Positions 1 to 9,653 of a stretch of 64,000 bases of DNA are shown piece after piece. Source of the DNA: Accumulibacter sp. (GTDB lineage: Bacteria; Pseudomonadota; Gammaproteobacteria; Burkholderiales; Rhodocyclaceae); the NCBI GenBank assembly GCA_024235695.1, contig JACKLX010000015.1, positions 35,898 to 99,897 of the forward strand, given 5' to 3'. Both the position numbers and the translations under genes were made by a program. Each line of letters starts with the position of its first letter. Position 1 is the first letter of the stretch. The notes below the pieces were generated by a model. That model was not told the DNA's origin, did no database searches, and saw nothing but the letters and a program-made list of their open reading frames with translations.

Positions 1-2459
1 CGGCGCAAAGCGACTTCGATTTCGTCCTGAGACAAATTGCCGGTGACGAAAGGCCGGTCGATCACCTGCAATGGATCCCGGACCCGACCCGGACCGCCAA
101 GATCCGCGCCTTGATCACCTCCGGCGCGACGCTCAAGGCCACCCACCAGGCCAATCTCAAGACTCAGCGCGAAAAGAAACTCGAGATCGATCAGCTCGAC
201 GCGGAAATTCTCAGCCTGGGGCAGGAATGTTCTTCGGAAGACCTGGCTGCCTACCTCGATTCGATTGCGGATTACGGCGATCCGGAAGTGCGAGCGCAAC
301 GGCTCGAAGACGAAGCGACAGCGACCGAAGCGAAACTCAATACCGACGCCCGGGGGCTGAAGATGGACTCGGCTGAAGCCGTGGCCCGGACGACGGTCCC
401 GCTGGATGCCGAACTGCAGGCCTTCAGGTCGGAAGACGAAGAGTTGCGCCGCCGCGCGCATTCGATCCGCGAGGCGATCGAAAAAATCGAGGACCATCTC
501 GCCACCCTGCAGGGCGATATCAAGGGGCTTGAAGTCCGCGGCGACGTGCCGACCAGGGAAGCCGTCGTCGGTGAGCGAGAAATCCGCAACACGCTGTGGC
601 TGGGTATTCGGCGCCGTTTCATGCCGCTCCCCGGCGAAGCCGGGTCGGCAGAGCCACCGCCACCGGCCGACCGCTACGAACAAGCCGTCACCAGCGCCGA
701 TGACGCTGCCGATGGCTTGTTCGCCGATGCTGAACGAGCCACCCGTTACGCCGAGTTTCGGGTACGCGAATCGCAGATGCAAAACGGCATCGCGCTGGCA
801 AGGGCACGCGAAGCAACGGCCGTCAGCGAACGGGACGATCTCGATCGGCGCTGGGCTGCCCTGCTCGCCGCGCACAGCTTGCCGCCCCTGAAAATCACCG
901 AAAGCGCGCAATGGCTCGCCAGGCGGGAAGCCTTCCTGCAGCAGTTCGATACCAGTCGGGCGAAGCAGCAGGAAGCACGGCTGTGCCGCACGCTTGCCCA
1001 GGACATCCGTAGCCGGATCACCGGAATCCATGGCGTGATGAATCTGCCTGCCCCGGCGGCGGCCGAGCGGCTCTCCGAAACCCTGGTACGTGCTCGTGGC
1101 ATCGCCAAACGGCACGCCGAGCAGCGGACTCAGCGACAACTGAAAGCGACTCACCGGGCGAACGCGGATGCCGCGCTGAAGCATGCCGATGCCGCCACCT
1201 CCGCGAGCGGCACGCAACTGGACGACTGGAAGGGACAATGGGCCCAAGCCATGGGCACCATTCGTCTCGCTGCCGACGCCAGTGAAGAAGAGGCGACGGC
1301 CCGGCTGCAACAATTGTCGGAACTCGCGCAGGCGCACGGCGCTCTCGATCGATCGAGGAACGAGCAACGCAACGCCCGCATCCAGATCGACGACTACCAA
1401 TCCCGTCTGGTCAGAGCCTGGCAGCGGGTACGCGACGAGAGACTTCCGGCCGACGAGCGCAGCGCTGATGTTCTGGCAGGAGAGCTCTATCGCGAACTGA
1501 TATTCACGCGCGCACGGCAGGAGAAGAAGAACACTCTGAGCCAGCAGATTGACGATGATCGGCAGGCCGTTGCCGAAGCTCGCCAGGCCGCCGACGAAGC
1601 CGCAAGGATCATCGACAAGCTCCTGGCCCAGGCCGATTGCCAGACGATCGAAAGTCTCGAACTGATCGAACAACAGAGCGCGCAACGTACCGCTCTGGCA
1701 GCCACGGTGCGCGAGACCGAGGCGCGCCTCGTCAAATCAACCGCCCTGTCGCTGGCAGAAGTGCTCAAGCAGGCCGAAGGCCAGGATCCCGACGCTGTCG
1801 CCGAAGCGCTGGATCGGAATTCGCAAGAAAACGAGCAGAACGCCGCCGACGTGCAGCAGCGGCATGCGGCTTACCTCACGGCCAGGCAGACGTTCGACAG
1901 GATGGATGGTTCTGCCGCTGCCGCCGACGCGCAGCAACAGACCGCACAGCACGCGGCACGGATCAGCGAACTCGGCGCCGACTACGCGGCGTCGCGGATC
2001 GCATCGGCGGTGCTCGCGCAGGTCATCGATACCTACCAGAAGCGTAACCAGGGGCCGCTCATCGACCAGGCATCAAAGCGCTTTGCCGCCATCACCGCCG
2101 GCCGCTACACCAGTGTGGTGGTGGACTACGACGAAGACAAGCAAATCCTCAAGGCAACGCGCGCCGACGGCGAGCGCCTGAGCATGGAGCAGTTGAGCAC
2201 CGGCCGCCGCGATCAGCTCTTTCTGGCCCTGCGGCTGGCTGCGATCGAAGGGCATCTCGACAACGGCGAACCCTTGCCGGTGATTGTCGACGACATCACT
2301 ATCCACTTCGACGATCAAGCCGCAGCGGCGACCTTCCAGGTGCTTGCTGACCTGTCGCGACGGACGCAGGTGCTGTTCCTGACGCACCACGAACATCTGC
2401 TCGATGTGGCCAAGGCGTCCATTGCTGGCACCTATCGGTCGCATCGTTTGTCATCGTGA
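1..2459 (+). CDS. YhaN-like AAA ATPase of SMC/Rad50 type, 5' partial
   Basis: The reading frame is open from base 3 to the TGA at 2457-2459, so the gene enters from the left and at least 818 codons are visible. A TTG at 111 is an internal codon, not the start. The middle is a long Glu/Ala/Arg/Gln-rich stretch typical of coiled coils. The C-terminus carries an ABC-type signature (LSTGRRDQLFLALRLA), a Walker B (LPVIVDDI) followed by DD, and a late His (LTHHEH), as in the C-terminal lobe of SMC/Rad50/YhaN ATPases. The N-terminal Walker A lobe lies outside the window. In this family the partner is usually a YhaO/SbcD-like nuclease, presumably upstream. A role in DNA end processing is inferred from the family. 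It converges on the dlt-like operon; bases 2460-2715 between them hold nothing I can recognise. Confidence 0.85.
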   Translation, partial: AQSDFDFVLRQIAGDERPVDHLQWIPDPTRTAKIRALITSGATLKATHQANLKTQREKKLEIDQLDAEILSLGQECSSEDLAAYLDSIADYGDPEVRAQRLEDEATATEAKLNTDARGLKMDSAEAVARTTVPLDAELQAFRSEDEELRRRAHSIREAIEKIEDHLATLQGDIKGLEVRGDVPTREAVVGEREIRNTLWLGIRRRFMPLPGEAGSAEPPPPADRYEQAVTSADDAADGLFADAERATRYAEFRVRESQMQNGIALARAREATAVSERDDLDRRWAALLAAHSLPPLKITESAQWLARREAFLQQFDTSRAKQQEARLCRTLAQDIRSRITGIHGVMNLPAPAAAERLSETLVRARGIAKRHAEQRTQRQLKATHRANADAALKHADAATSASGTQLDDWKGQWAQAMGTIRLAADASEEEATARLQQLSELAQAHGALDRSRNEQRNARIQIDDYQSRLVRAWQRVRDERLPADERSADVLAGELYRELIFTRARQEKKNTLSQQIDDDRQAVAEARQAADEAARIIDKLLAQADCQTIESLELIEQQSAQRTALAATVRETEARLVKSTALSLAEVLKQAEGQDPDAVAEALDRNSQENEQNAADVQQRHAAYLTARQTFDRMDGSAAAADAQQQTAQHAARISELGADYAASRIASAVLAQVIDTYQKRNQGPLIDQASKRFAAITAGRYTSVVVDYDEDKQILKATRADGERLSMEQLSTGRRDQLFLALRLAAIEGHLDNGEPLPVIVDDITIHFDDQAAAATFQVLADLSRRTQVLFLTHHEHLLDVAKASIAGTYRSHRLSS

Positions 2460-2715
2460 GTTTTCCCGGAAATTTCGTCTGTCAGGGGTGACATGGCATT
2501 GACGTCGGTCCTGGAAGTTGACTGACGACTGGCGGAGCCGCCGGCAACCGGGTTGCGAGCCGCTGAAAGTGGTCGGGCGGGGTCGCCAAGGTGGACTCGC
2601 ATGGCTCTGGTCCGCCTGTTCGGCAGATGTTCAGCCGGACAGGCCCGGTTTTCCGGCTGCTGGCTTTTTCGGCGTCTGGCATCTGGTGAACGGGACAGAA
2701 ACGGGCTGCGTACGT

Positions 2716-2964
2716 CTACCTTCTCGAGTCGACCAGGGCCTCGATATCATTTACGGAATCAACCAGATCGACATCGAAATCGAAATCGGAAAAATCCACT
2801 CCACAAGATTCTTCCAGGTACATGATGAGATTCATCATTGAGAACGAGTCCAGCCGGCCGCTGATGAAGATCGAATCGCTATCGGAAAAGTCCTTGTGAT
2901 CGCCGAGCTTGCCAAGGGATTCCTTGAGAAACTCGCGCAATTTCTGCTTGGCACCTGCGTCCAT
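2716..2964 (-). CDS. acyl/peptidyl carrier protein (DltC-like)
   Basis: An 82-residue acidic protein with the size and composition of a carrier protein. The motif GRLDSFSMMNLI, near residue 35, supplies the Ser expected to carry 4'-phosphopantetheine, in the usual D-S context. It is the third gene of a minus-strand operon. Its ATG (2964-2962) overlaps the TGA of the MBOAT gene by one base (TGATG), indicating coupled translation. By analogy with DltC, it would accept an activated amino or other acid from the adenylating ligase and present it to the membrane acyltransferase. Carrier identity is well supported; the cargo is unknown. Confidence 0.82.
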   Translation of the reverse strand: MDAGAKQKLREFLKESLGKLGDHKDFSDSDSIFISGRLDSFSMMNLIMYLEESCGVDFSDFDFDVDLVDSVNDIEALVDSRR

Positions 2965-4460
2965 CAGCTGACTCCAAAAAGGCTCGCCAGGAACGAGAAT
3001 CGCTCGCCCAGCGTGTGCTTACGTGACTCGTCGCCGAAAACGTGCAGACAGACGACGAACGACCAGACAAAAAGGAAGGAACAACACCTTCCGAAAAAAG
3101 TCGGCGAGGGGCGAATGCCCATATTTGCGCGGACCTGCGACAGGCCGATACCGGTCGCCAGTACGACACAGTAGAAAAGATAGCTGCTGTAGGTTTCGAC
3201 CGCCCCGACCAGGCCCATCGTCGCCAGGAGGTGAATTTCCCAGGTGAAATGCCAGATGGCATTGCCGACGCCGGCGGCCATGAAGGTGGCGAAGAACATC
3301 CGCAGGCGCGGGTGCTTGCGGAAGACCGCGAAGAACGTCGGTACGAAGAAGAAATCGACCAGCAGTTCCTTGAAATAGTAGTGAAAGCGATTGAAGTAAT
3401 CCATCAGGGTTCTGGATTCGAGCAGTCGCCAGCAGCCGCGCGGCAACCTGTAGGCAGCCAGCCGGGCAATGCCGATGAACAGGCCGGCCCACATGGCGAT
3501 CTTCAGCGCGTAGTTCGCGGTCGCCAGGATCAGGGCAGACCAGCCGAAGGCGATCGGGTACGGCTGGCTGCCGAGGAAGGCGTCGAGCGCCGCTTCGACG
3601 CTCGGGATTCGCATTTGCCCCTCGAACAGCCAGGCCATGGCTGTCTTCAACGCCAGCAGCGCGTTCGACCAGAGCAGCAGCTTGACTGCCTTGAGCTGCG
3701 TGATTGCCACCTCCCGGGGAGTCTTCGAGAGTTTCTTGCGCAGGAAGGCCGCGCCCTTGCCGAACGGCAGGTAGCTCGGACTCCAGAACGGTCGCAGCAA
3801 GGCCAGTTGCAGCAATGGTGGACTGGCGTCCCGCGCGCGCTGGTCGACAATGGCATAGGGCAGAAACCAGACGTACGGTGTCAGCACGACCAGCATCGAC
3901 CAAAGCAACACGCGCGGCAGCCCCTGCATGGCGTCGATCGTGGTCAGGCTGAACAGCAGCACTTCCAGCGCCAGCAGCGCCACCAGCGGTCGGCGCGCCA
4001 GGAAGGATTTCGGCCTTCGGCGGACCATCGCCAGGCTCCCCCAGGCAGCGATCATGACCAGCAGCAGAAACGCTGCCGCGAGCAGTATCGGGGAGAGGGT
4101 GGTGACGTGCTCCTGCTGCATGACGACCGCGATGTCCTTCAGGATGCGATTCTCGGCGAGTCCCATTTCGAGAAACGCTGCCAGCCAGGTCGCTGTGAAC
4201 AGGATCGGGTTGCGGAAAGTCGGCGCCAGGGCCGCAGCCATCGCTGCGCTGACGACCAGGGCCGACTCCCACCAGGGGAAGTAGCTGGCGACGGCAGTGA
4301 TCGCGGTCAGGCAGATCAGCAGCCGGCCGGTCAGCGTTTGCGCCCAGGCGATGAAATTCTCCCGTTCGTCTATCGCCAGGAAGCGGCGCCAGGGGCTGAC
4401 GCCCGGCGCCTCGGCGCTGCCCGGCGCGGCGCCGTCGGCTGTCGATGCCGGAGCGTTCAA
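2964..4460 (-). CDS. MBOAT-family membrane O-acyltransferase (DltB-like)
   Basis: A 498-residue polytopic membrane protein with many hydrophobic segments. Two MBOAT-like blocks are visible in the C-terminal half: a YFNRFHYYF segment resembling the FWNRWH block of DltB, and about 40 residues later GNAIWHFTW, matching the conserved catalytic-His region (WH). The apparent start is TTG at 4460-4458, overlapping the TGA of the ligase gene (TTGA), so it is probably translated by re-initiation. It sits between a DltA-like adenylating enzyme and a carrier protein, so transfer of a carrier-bound acyl or aminoacyl group to an envelope acceptor is the likely job. Acceptor and donor are not readable from sequence. 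Confidence 0.75.
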   Translation of the reverse strand: MNAPASTADGAAPGSAEAPGVSPWRRFLAIDERENFIAWAQTLTGRLLICLTAITAVASYFPWWESALVVSAAMAAALAPTFRNPILFTATWLAAFLEMGLAENRILKDIAVVMQQEHVTTLSPILLAAAFLLLVMIAAWGSLAMVRRRPKSFLARRPLVALLALEVLLFSLTTIDAMQGLPRVLLWSMLVVLTPYVWFLPYAIVDQRARDASPPLLQLALLRPFWSPSYLPFGKGAAFLRKKLSKTPREVAITQLKAVKLLLWSNALLALKTAMAWLFEGQMRIPSVEAALDAFLGSQPYPIAFGWSALILATANYALKIAMWAGLFIGIARLAAYRLPRGCWRLLESRTLMDYFNRFHYYFKELLVDFFFVPTFFAVFRKHPRLRMFFATFMAAGVGNAIWHFTWEIHLLATMGLVGAVETYSSYLFYCVVLATGIGLSQVRANMGIRPSPTFFGRCCSFLFVWSFVVCLHVFGDESRKHTLGERFSFLASLFGVS

Positions 4461-6040
4461 GCGGTTTCCGTGTCAAGCAATCGATGCAGCGCGCGACGGT
4501 CGACCTTGCCGCTCTGATTCAGCGGCATGTTCTCCAGGGCGAGAACCCGGTTGGGAACCATGTACGGTGGAATCTTGGCCTTGAGCTCACCGATCACGCG
4601 CGCGGCGTCGATCGTCTTCAGGCCGACGAAACTGACGATGCCGCGCGCCATGCCGTCCACCAGCGGCCAGGCCACTGAACCGACGACATCGGCACAGGTG
4701 ACGTGGCGCAGATGCGCGTCGATCTCCTCGAGTTCGACGCGATAGCCGAGGACCTTGACCTGGTTGTCGATTCGACCGAGGCAATGAAAACGTCCCGCGG
4801 CGTCCCGTATCGCGACGTCGCCGGTCAGGTACCAGCGCTTGCCATCGATCACGGGAAAGCGCGCCATCGTCAACTCGGCAGCGCCGAGATAGCCGTCCGC
4901 CAATTGCACGCCGGCAATGGCCAGTTCGCCCGCCACTCCGTCGGCCAGCTGCCGGCCCTGCGCGTCGACGATGGCCGCTTCGTTGCCTGGCAGCGGCCTG
5001 CCGATGGCCACGACACCGCGGCCGGGTGTCACTGGCAGCGGCTCGGTGATGGTCTGGCCGAGACAGAAGACGGTCGCTTCGGTGGGGCCGTAGAGATTGA
5101 CGATGCGGCTGTTCGGTGCGGCGCTCCGCCAGGTCGTGACCGTGTTCTCGGGCAGTTGTTCGCCGCCGAAGACGGTGACGCGAAGGCCGGCCAGGCTGGC
5201 CGGCCTGAGCGCGTTGACCTGGCGCAGCATGCCGGCCAGCGATGGCACGGAGTTCCACACGGTCAGTTCGCAACTGCGCGCGAACTTCACCGCATTCATC
5301 ACCGTCGTGGCGGGCAGGACGTACAGCGAGGCGCCGGCTTGCCAGGTCGAAAACATGTTGTGCACCGAGAAATCAAAGCCGAGCTCACAGGTTTCGAGGG
5401 CCCGGTCGCTCGGCTGCAGGCCGAGCTGGTCACCGATCATCAGCACGTAGTGCCGGACGGCAGCGGTCGGAATCACCACCCCTTTCGGGACGCCGGTCGT
5501 TCCCGAGGTGAAGATGATGTAGGCGCTCTCGTGGGCCGCCATGAACGCCGGCTCTTCTGGCGTGACCGGCGGCAGGGATGCCATGGCGATCAGTCTGACC
5601 GAGTCATTGCGCGGGCAGGCCGCTGGCTGGCCGGCGTGAATCACGATCGGAGGACAGGCATCGAGCAGACGGTCGGTCAATAGCTTCGCGCCTTCCTCAT
5701 CGGCGATGATCGCCGAGAGATTGCACAGCGAGAGCAGGGTCAGGATTCTTTCTTCGGGCAGCCTCAGGCCGATCGGCACGTAGGCGGCTCCCGCCCAGCA
5801 GGCTCCGATCAGGGCCACGCAGGCGTCTATCCCGCGTGAAGCGAGAATCCCGACGCGCAATGGGGCGGCGTTGCCGTGCGGCCAGGCGCGACTGCCTGCC
5901 AGGCACTTCGCCAGACGTGCAGCGCGGTCAGCCATCGCTCCATAGGTCAGTGTTCGCCCCCGGGAAACCACCGCTGGCGCGTCGGGGGTCGTCAAGCTGT
6001 GGCGATACACGGCAAGTGCCAGATTGTAGTTTATTGTCAT
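4457..6040 (-). CDS. amino-acid adenylation ligase (DltA-like, AMP-forming)
   Basis: A 527-residue stand-alone adenylation domain of the ANL superfamily. Core motifs appear in order: the phosphate-binding IIFTSGTTGVPKG (A3), NLYGPTEATV (A5), YLTGDVA (A7), GRIDNQVKVLGYRVELEEID (A8), and NQSGKVDRRAL with the catalytic Lys (A10). It would activate a carboxylic substrate, most likely an amino acid, as the AMP ester and load it on the carrier protein encoded two genes downstream. It is the first gene of the operon; ATG at 6040-6038 has only a weak ribosome site. Resemblance is to DltA and NRPS A domains; substrate specificity cannot be assigned by eye. Confidence 0.85.
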   Translation of the reverse strand: MTINYNLALAVYRHSLTTPDAPAVVSRGRTLTYGAMADRAARLAKCLAGSRAWPHGNAAPLRVGILASRGIDACVALIGACWAGAAYVPIGLRLPEERILTLLSLCNLSAIIADEEGAKLLTDRLLDACPPIVIHAGQPAACPRNDSVRLIAMASLPPVTPEEPAFMAAHESAYIIFTSGTTGVPKGVVIPTAAVRHYVLMIGDQLGLQPSDRALETCELGFDFSVHNMFSTWQAGASLYVLPATTVMNAVKFARSCELTVWNSVPSLAGMLRQVNALRPASLAGLRVTVFGGEQLPENTVTTWRSAAPNSRIVNLYGPTEATVFCLGQTITEPLPVTPGRGVVAIGRPLPGNEAAIVDAQGRQLADGVAGELAIAGVQLADGYLGAAELTMARFPVIDGKRWYLTGDVAIRDAAGRFHCLGRIDNQVKVLGYRVELEEIDAHLRHVTCADVVGSVAWPLVDGMARGIVSFVGLKTIDAARVIGELKAKIPPYMVPNRVLALENMPLNQSGKVDRRALHRLLDTETA

Positions 6041-6478
6041 TGGTGCCCAAAATGCAGGTAGTCAGGCAAGGCGGCCGGGAAAAATGGCCCGGGTCCGCCG
6101 TGGTGCCGGTGGTGATCGCGAGCGGGCGTCGATGACGCCGTGCCGGTGAGCGGCGGCGCACTGTCGCTGACGCCGCCCCCGCTGGCGAGGGGTTAACGTG
6201 CCAAGGCGGCAAGGCGATGACCTGGATCGCGTCGCGGCTGACTGCGGCGCTGTTCCGACCCAGGCCAGCGCCGCGTGCTTCCCGATCGCGCGACCGGCTT
6301 CGGTCGTCGCACGACGAGCGTGTTGTGGTGGCAGCAGGGGTGCGAGGACGGCTTCGGCGGCTTCGTTACCGGCGCCCGACGCCTGCCGGGCGCTGAACGG
6401 CTTGCCCGGGGGGGCGAAAGCGAACCGGGGCGACCGTCAGTCGATGGCCCCTGTTCGTAGGCGTACGCCGCAGCGCGA
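6041..6478. other. intergenic region upstream of the dlt-like operon
   Basis: This 438-bp GC-rich stretch lies between the stop of the PPi-phosphofructokinase gene and the start of the ligase gene, both on the minus strand. It should contain the promoter of the dlt-like operon, but I find no convincing -35/-10 pair, operator or hairpin. Reading frames crossing it lack family features and look like shadows. Confidence 0.6.
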
Positions 6479-8185
6479 TCAGCCGATCTTGAACATCAGT
6501 GAGTCGGAGCCCGAGTTCAAGGCGACGGTGATTGGTTGCTGGTGCGTCGTCGGACCCCAGAATTGCCGTGGCCCGGGCGATGCGAAGAGATCCTGCCGGG
6601 CCCATTCGTCGCGCCGCGAGGCGAAGAACTGCATCGCCGGCGAGTCCATCTTGACCAGCGCTTTCTCGATCACGAACTCGTCCTTGCCGTGGCGGCGTTC
6701 GATGTTCAGCAGACCGGCGAGCGGGATCGCCTGTGGCGTACCGCCGCTGGTCAGGCCGGTGACGGTTGCCATGTAGCCGCTGCGGCCGTCGAGGATCAGC
6801 GAGCCGGCGGTCAGGCCGAGGTTGTAGGTGTACGCGGCATCGAACAGCGTCGGTGCGCCGCAGCGGCCTTCGTAGCCGAGGAAGTGGCTGTGTGCGGCAA
6901 ACGGCACGTTGGCGTCGAGTTCCTTGACGCGCGCCTTGGTCATGTCGATCAGCAGCTGCTCGGTGGGAATCAGCGAGACCTGCAGGTTGCCGTGCGAGTC
7001 GCGCTCGGCGAGCAGCATGTTCACGATGTAATGCGGCAGCGACGCCAGCAGGTGAGCGTTGTCGGCGCTGAGCTTGCTCTCTACGAAAGCCGCTTTGGCG
7101 TCGTCGGCAAGCGCTGCGAAAGCGTTCGCTTCATGCGCCAGGACGTCGTTGAGTTCGGCGATCATGGCGTTCATTTCCGGGATGAACTCGATCAGCCCCT
7201 CGGGTGCCAGCAAGACGCCGTAGTTCATTCCCCTATGCGAGCGCTCGACGACGACCCTGGCGATGCCGTCGATGATGCTGGCCAGCGACATCTTCTTGGC
7301 GGACACTTCCTCGGAGATGATGGCGATCGCCGGTTTGGTCTGCAGCGTCACCTCGAGTGCCACGTGCGAAGCCGAGCGACCCATCAGCTTGACGAAGTGC
7401 CAGTACTTCAGCGACGAACTGGTGTCCTGCAGGATGTTGCCGACCATCTCGCTGTAGATTCTCGTCGCGGTATCGAAACCGAAGGAGATCGACAGCAGGT
7501 CGCCGAGCTGCAGGTCGCCGTCGATGGTCTTCGGCACGCCGATCACCTGGACGCCCGAGCCGTCGGACTTGACGCCGCTGTACAGCGACTCGGCGAGTAC
7601 CGCCGCGTTGGTGTTCGAGTCGTCACCGCCAACGACGACGATGGCGTCGAGCCGGTGCTTGATGCAGGTCTCCCTGACCTGCGCGAACTGCTCGTCGCTC
7701 TTGATCTTGGTGCGATCCGAACCAAGGAAGTCGAAACCGCCGGTGTTGAGGATGAAGTCCACATTGGCGTCGGTGATCTCGAACAGGGTGCCCTTGAGCA
7801 GACCCTTGGGTCCCGCCTTGACGCCGAACAGCGTGTTGCCGGCGCCGAGTACGCGCTTGAGGCCGCAGACGACGTTGTGACCACCGGCAGCAGGGCCACC
7901 CGAGAACAGGACGGCGACGCGCTTGCCCTGGACCCTGATGGTGCTGGTGCCGGCGGAAGTGAGGACGATGTTGCCCGACGCGGCCACCGTTTTCGGAAAC
8001 TGCTGGCGCACGGCATCGCTGTCCTTGGTGCTCAGGACGCGGTTGGTGTTGCTGAAGCTGACCGGCTGCGGGCTGTCGGACGAGCCGAATGCGGCGCAGA
8101 CGGGAAGGGGAAGTTGGCGTACGGCGGATTCGAAAATCGACCTGTGCGCTTCGGTCTTGACTAGCTGTTCTGGCAGAGTGCTCAT
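6479..8185 (-). CDS. pfp: pyrophosphate-dependent 6-phosphofructokinase
   Basis: Reversible phosphorylation of fructose 6-phosphate using PPi, a cytoplasmic glycolytic and gluconeogenic step. The frame could open at 8257, but ATG 8185-8183 is preferred because GAGGA sits 8 bases upstream and the protein then begins MSTLPEQ (568 residues). GGDDSNTNA near residue 185 has Asp where ATP-dependent enzymes have Gly, a mark of PPi specificity, and PKTIDGDLQ near residue 218 contains the catalytic TID segment. At about 560 residues it is the long PFP type. It lies downstream of the aldolase gene on the same strand but behind a terminator, so it is probably transcribed separately. Confidence 0.93.
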   Translation of the reverse strand: MSTLPEQLVKTEAHRSIFESAVRQLPLPVCAAFGSSDSPQPVSFSNTNRVLSTKDSDAVRQQFPKTVAASGNIVLTSAGTSTIRVQGKRVAVLFSGGPAAGGHNVVCGLKRVLGAGNTLFGVKAGPKGLLKGTLFEITDANVDFILNTGGFDFLGSDRTKIKSDEQFAQVRETCIKHRLDAIVVVGGDDSNTNAAVLAESLYSGVKSDGSGVQVIGVPKTIDGDLQLGDLLSISFGFDTATRIYSEMVGNILQDTSSSLKYWHFVKLMGRSASHVALEVTLQTKPAIAIISEEVSAKKMSLASIIDGIARVVVERSHRGMNYGVLLAPEGLIEFIPEMNAMIAELNDVLAHEANAFAALADDAKAAFVESKLSADNAHLLASLPHYIVNMLLAERDSHGNLQVSLIPTEQLLIDMTKARVKELDANVPFAAHSHFLGYEGRCGAPTLFDAAYTYNLGLTAGSLILDGRSGYMATVTGLTSGGTPQAIPLAGLLNIERRHGKDEFVIEKALVKMDSPAMQFFASRRDEWARQDLFASPGPRQFWGPTTHQQPITVALNSGSDSLMFKIG

Positions 8186-8370
8186 GCTTGGGTCCTCGGA
8201 TTGTTCGGTGTCAGGAGGGTCGGAAACGGGCGGCGTGGCATCGCCGGCGATGGGCAATCGTCACCCGCATCGCTTGCTGCGGCGCTCGCGCGGCGGCGTC
8301 GTGCCGACCGCGCCGGCATTCCCGCCAGCGGGCGGCGACGCGCCCTTGCGGCATCGCCGTTGAACGCGAA

Positions 8371-8397
8371 AACGGGCCAGCTTTCGGCCAGCCCGTT
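8371..8397 (-). terminator. rho-independent terminator after the aldolase gene
   Basis: On the minus strand AACGGGC and GCCCGTT form a 7-bp stem around a 13-base interval that can pair further, followed by TTTTCGC. It starts 21 bases past the aldolase stop codon. The T-run is short, so efficiency is uncertain. Confidence 0.55.
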
Positions 8398-8417
8398 GCG
8401 CTGTTCCCGGCAGGCGA

Positions 8418-9491
8418 TTATCCCAGCGTGCCGACGTTGTTGAGGTCGGCGAAAGCCTGCTTGAGCCGCGCCCGGAAGGCGTCCTCACCCTTGCGCAGCC
8501 AGGCGCGCGGATCGTAGTACTTCTTGTTCGGCTTGGAGTCGCCCTCGGGGTTGCCGATCTGACCCTGGAGATAGCCTTCGTTCTTCTTGTAGAAGCCCAT
8601 CACGCCGTCCCAGAAAGCCCACTGCAGGTCGGTGTCGAGGTTCATCTTGATGACGCCGTAGGAGATCGCCTCGCGGATTTCCTCGAGGCTCGATCCCGAT
8701 CCGCCGTGGAAAACGAAGTTCACCGGGTGGGCCTTGGTGCCGAACTTCTTCTGCACGTACTCCTGCGAGTTCTTGAGGATGATCGGCTGCAGCTTGACGT
8801 TGCCGGGCTTGTACACGCCGTGCACGTTGCCGAAGGCGGCGGCGACGGTGAAGCGGTCGCTGACCTTGGAGAGCTCTTCGTAGGCCAGCGCGACGTCTTC
8901 CGGCTGGGTGTAGAGCTTGGAGCTGTCGACATTGGTGTTGTCTACACCGTCTTCCTCGCCACCGGTGACACCGAGCTCGATTTCGAGGGTCATTCCCATC
9001 TTGCTCATCCGTTCGAGATAGCGCTTGCAGATCTCGATGTTTTCGCCGATCGGCTCTTCCGAGAGGTCAAGCATGTGCGAACTGTAAAGCGGCTTGCCAT
9101 GCAACTTGAAATACTGCTCGCCGGCGTCGAGCAGGCCGTCGATCCACGGCAGCAGTTTCTTGGCCGCGTGGTCGGTATGGGTTACCACCGTGCAGCCGTA
9201 CAACTCGGCCATCTGATGGATGTGTACGGCGCCCGAAACGGCGCCGGCGACGCAGGCACGCTGACCGGCGTTGTCGAGTCCCTTGCCGGCAAAGAACTGG
9301 GCCCCGCCATTGGAGAACTGGATGATCGCCGGCGAGTTGAGTTCGGCGGCGGTTTCCATGACCGCGTTTACAGTGCTGGTGTTGATGACGTTGACCGCCG
9401 GCAGCGCGAACTGCTTTTCCTTGGCCAGATCGAAGATGGCTTGCAGCTGGTCGCCAGTGGCGACGCCTGGTTTGATGTCTTTGGCATTCAT
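8418..9491 (-). CDS. fba: class II fructose-bisphosphate aldolase
   Basis: Cleaves fructose 1,6-bisphosphate to DHAP and glyceraldehyde 3-phosphate. The protein is 357 residues, the length of the E. coli FbaA subgroup, and starts MNAKDIKPGV. The zinc-binding HTDH lies at about residues 105-108, followed by AAKKLLPWIDGLLDAGE. The Gly-rich phosphate-binding block FHGGSGSS is present, as is NLDTDLQWAF. With pfp, GAPDH and enolase in the same 9 kb this looks like a glycolytic neighbourhood interrupted by an arsenic cluster. Confidence 0.96.
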   Translation of the reverse strand: MNAKDIKPGVATGDQLQAIFDLAKEKQFALPAVNVINTSTVNAVMETAAELNSPAIIQFSNGGAQFFAGKGLDNAGQRACVAGAVSGAVHIHQMAELYGCTVVTHTDHAAKKLLPWIDGLLDAGEQYFKLHGKPLYSSHMLDLSEEPIGENIEICKRYLERMSKMGMTLEIELGVTGGEEDGVDNTNVDSSKLYTQPEDVALAYEELSKVSDRFTVAAAFGNVHGVYKPGNVKLQPIILKNSQEYVQKKFGTKAHPVNFVFHGGSGSSLEEIREAISYGVIKMNLDTDLQWAFWDGVMGFYKKNEGYLQGQIGNPEGDSKPNKKYYDPRAWLRKGEDAFRARLKQAFADLNNVGTLG

Positions 9492-9653
9492 GGGTTCTTG
9501 TCCAGATTCGGTTGATCGAGAAGGTTCAGAAACGAGAGGAAGACGGCCGCTGAAGTTGACCGGTTCACTAGAAGTATCCGGTCCGAACCGCGCCTCGTCA
9601 AGCGCCGTCCGCCCAGGCCTTGCGGGCGCTGGTCCGGTCGCTCGGCGCCGCCT

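Noticed and set aside
9558-9583. GACCGG/CCGGTC inverted repeat upstream of fba
   Set aside because: Only six bases with a 14-base spacer in GC-rich DNA; expected by chance.
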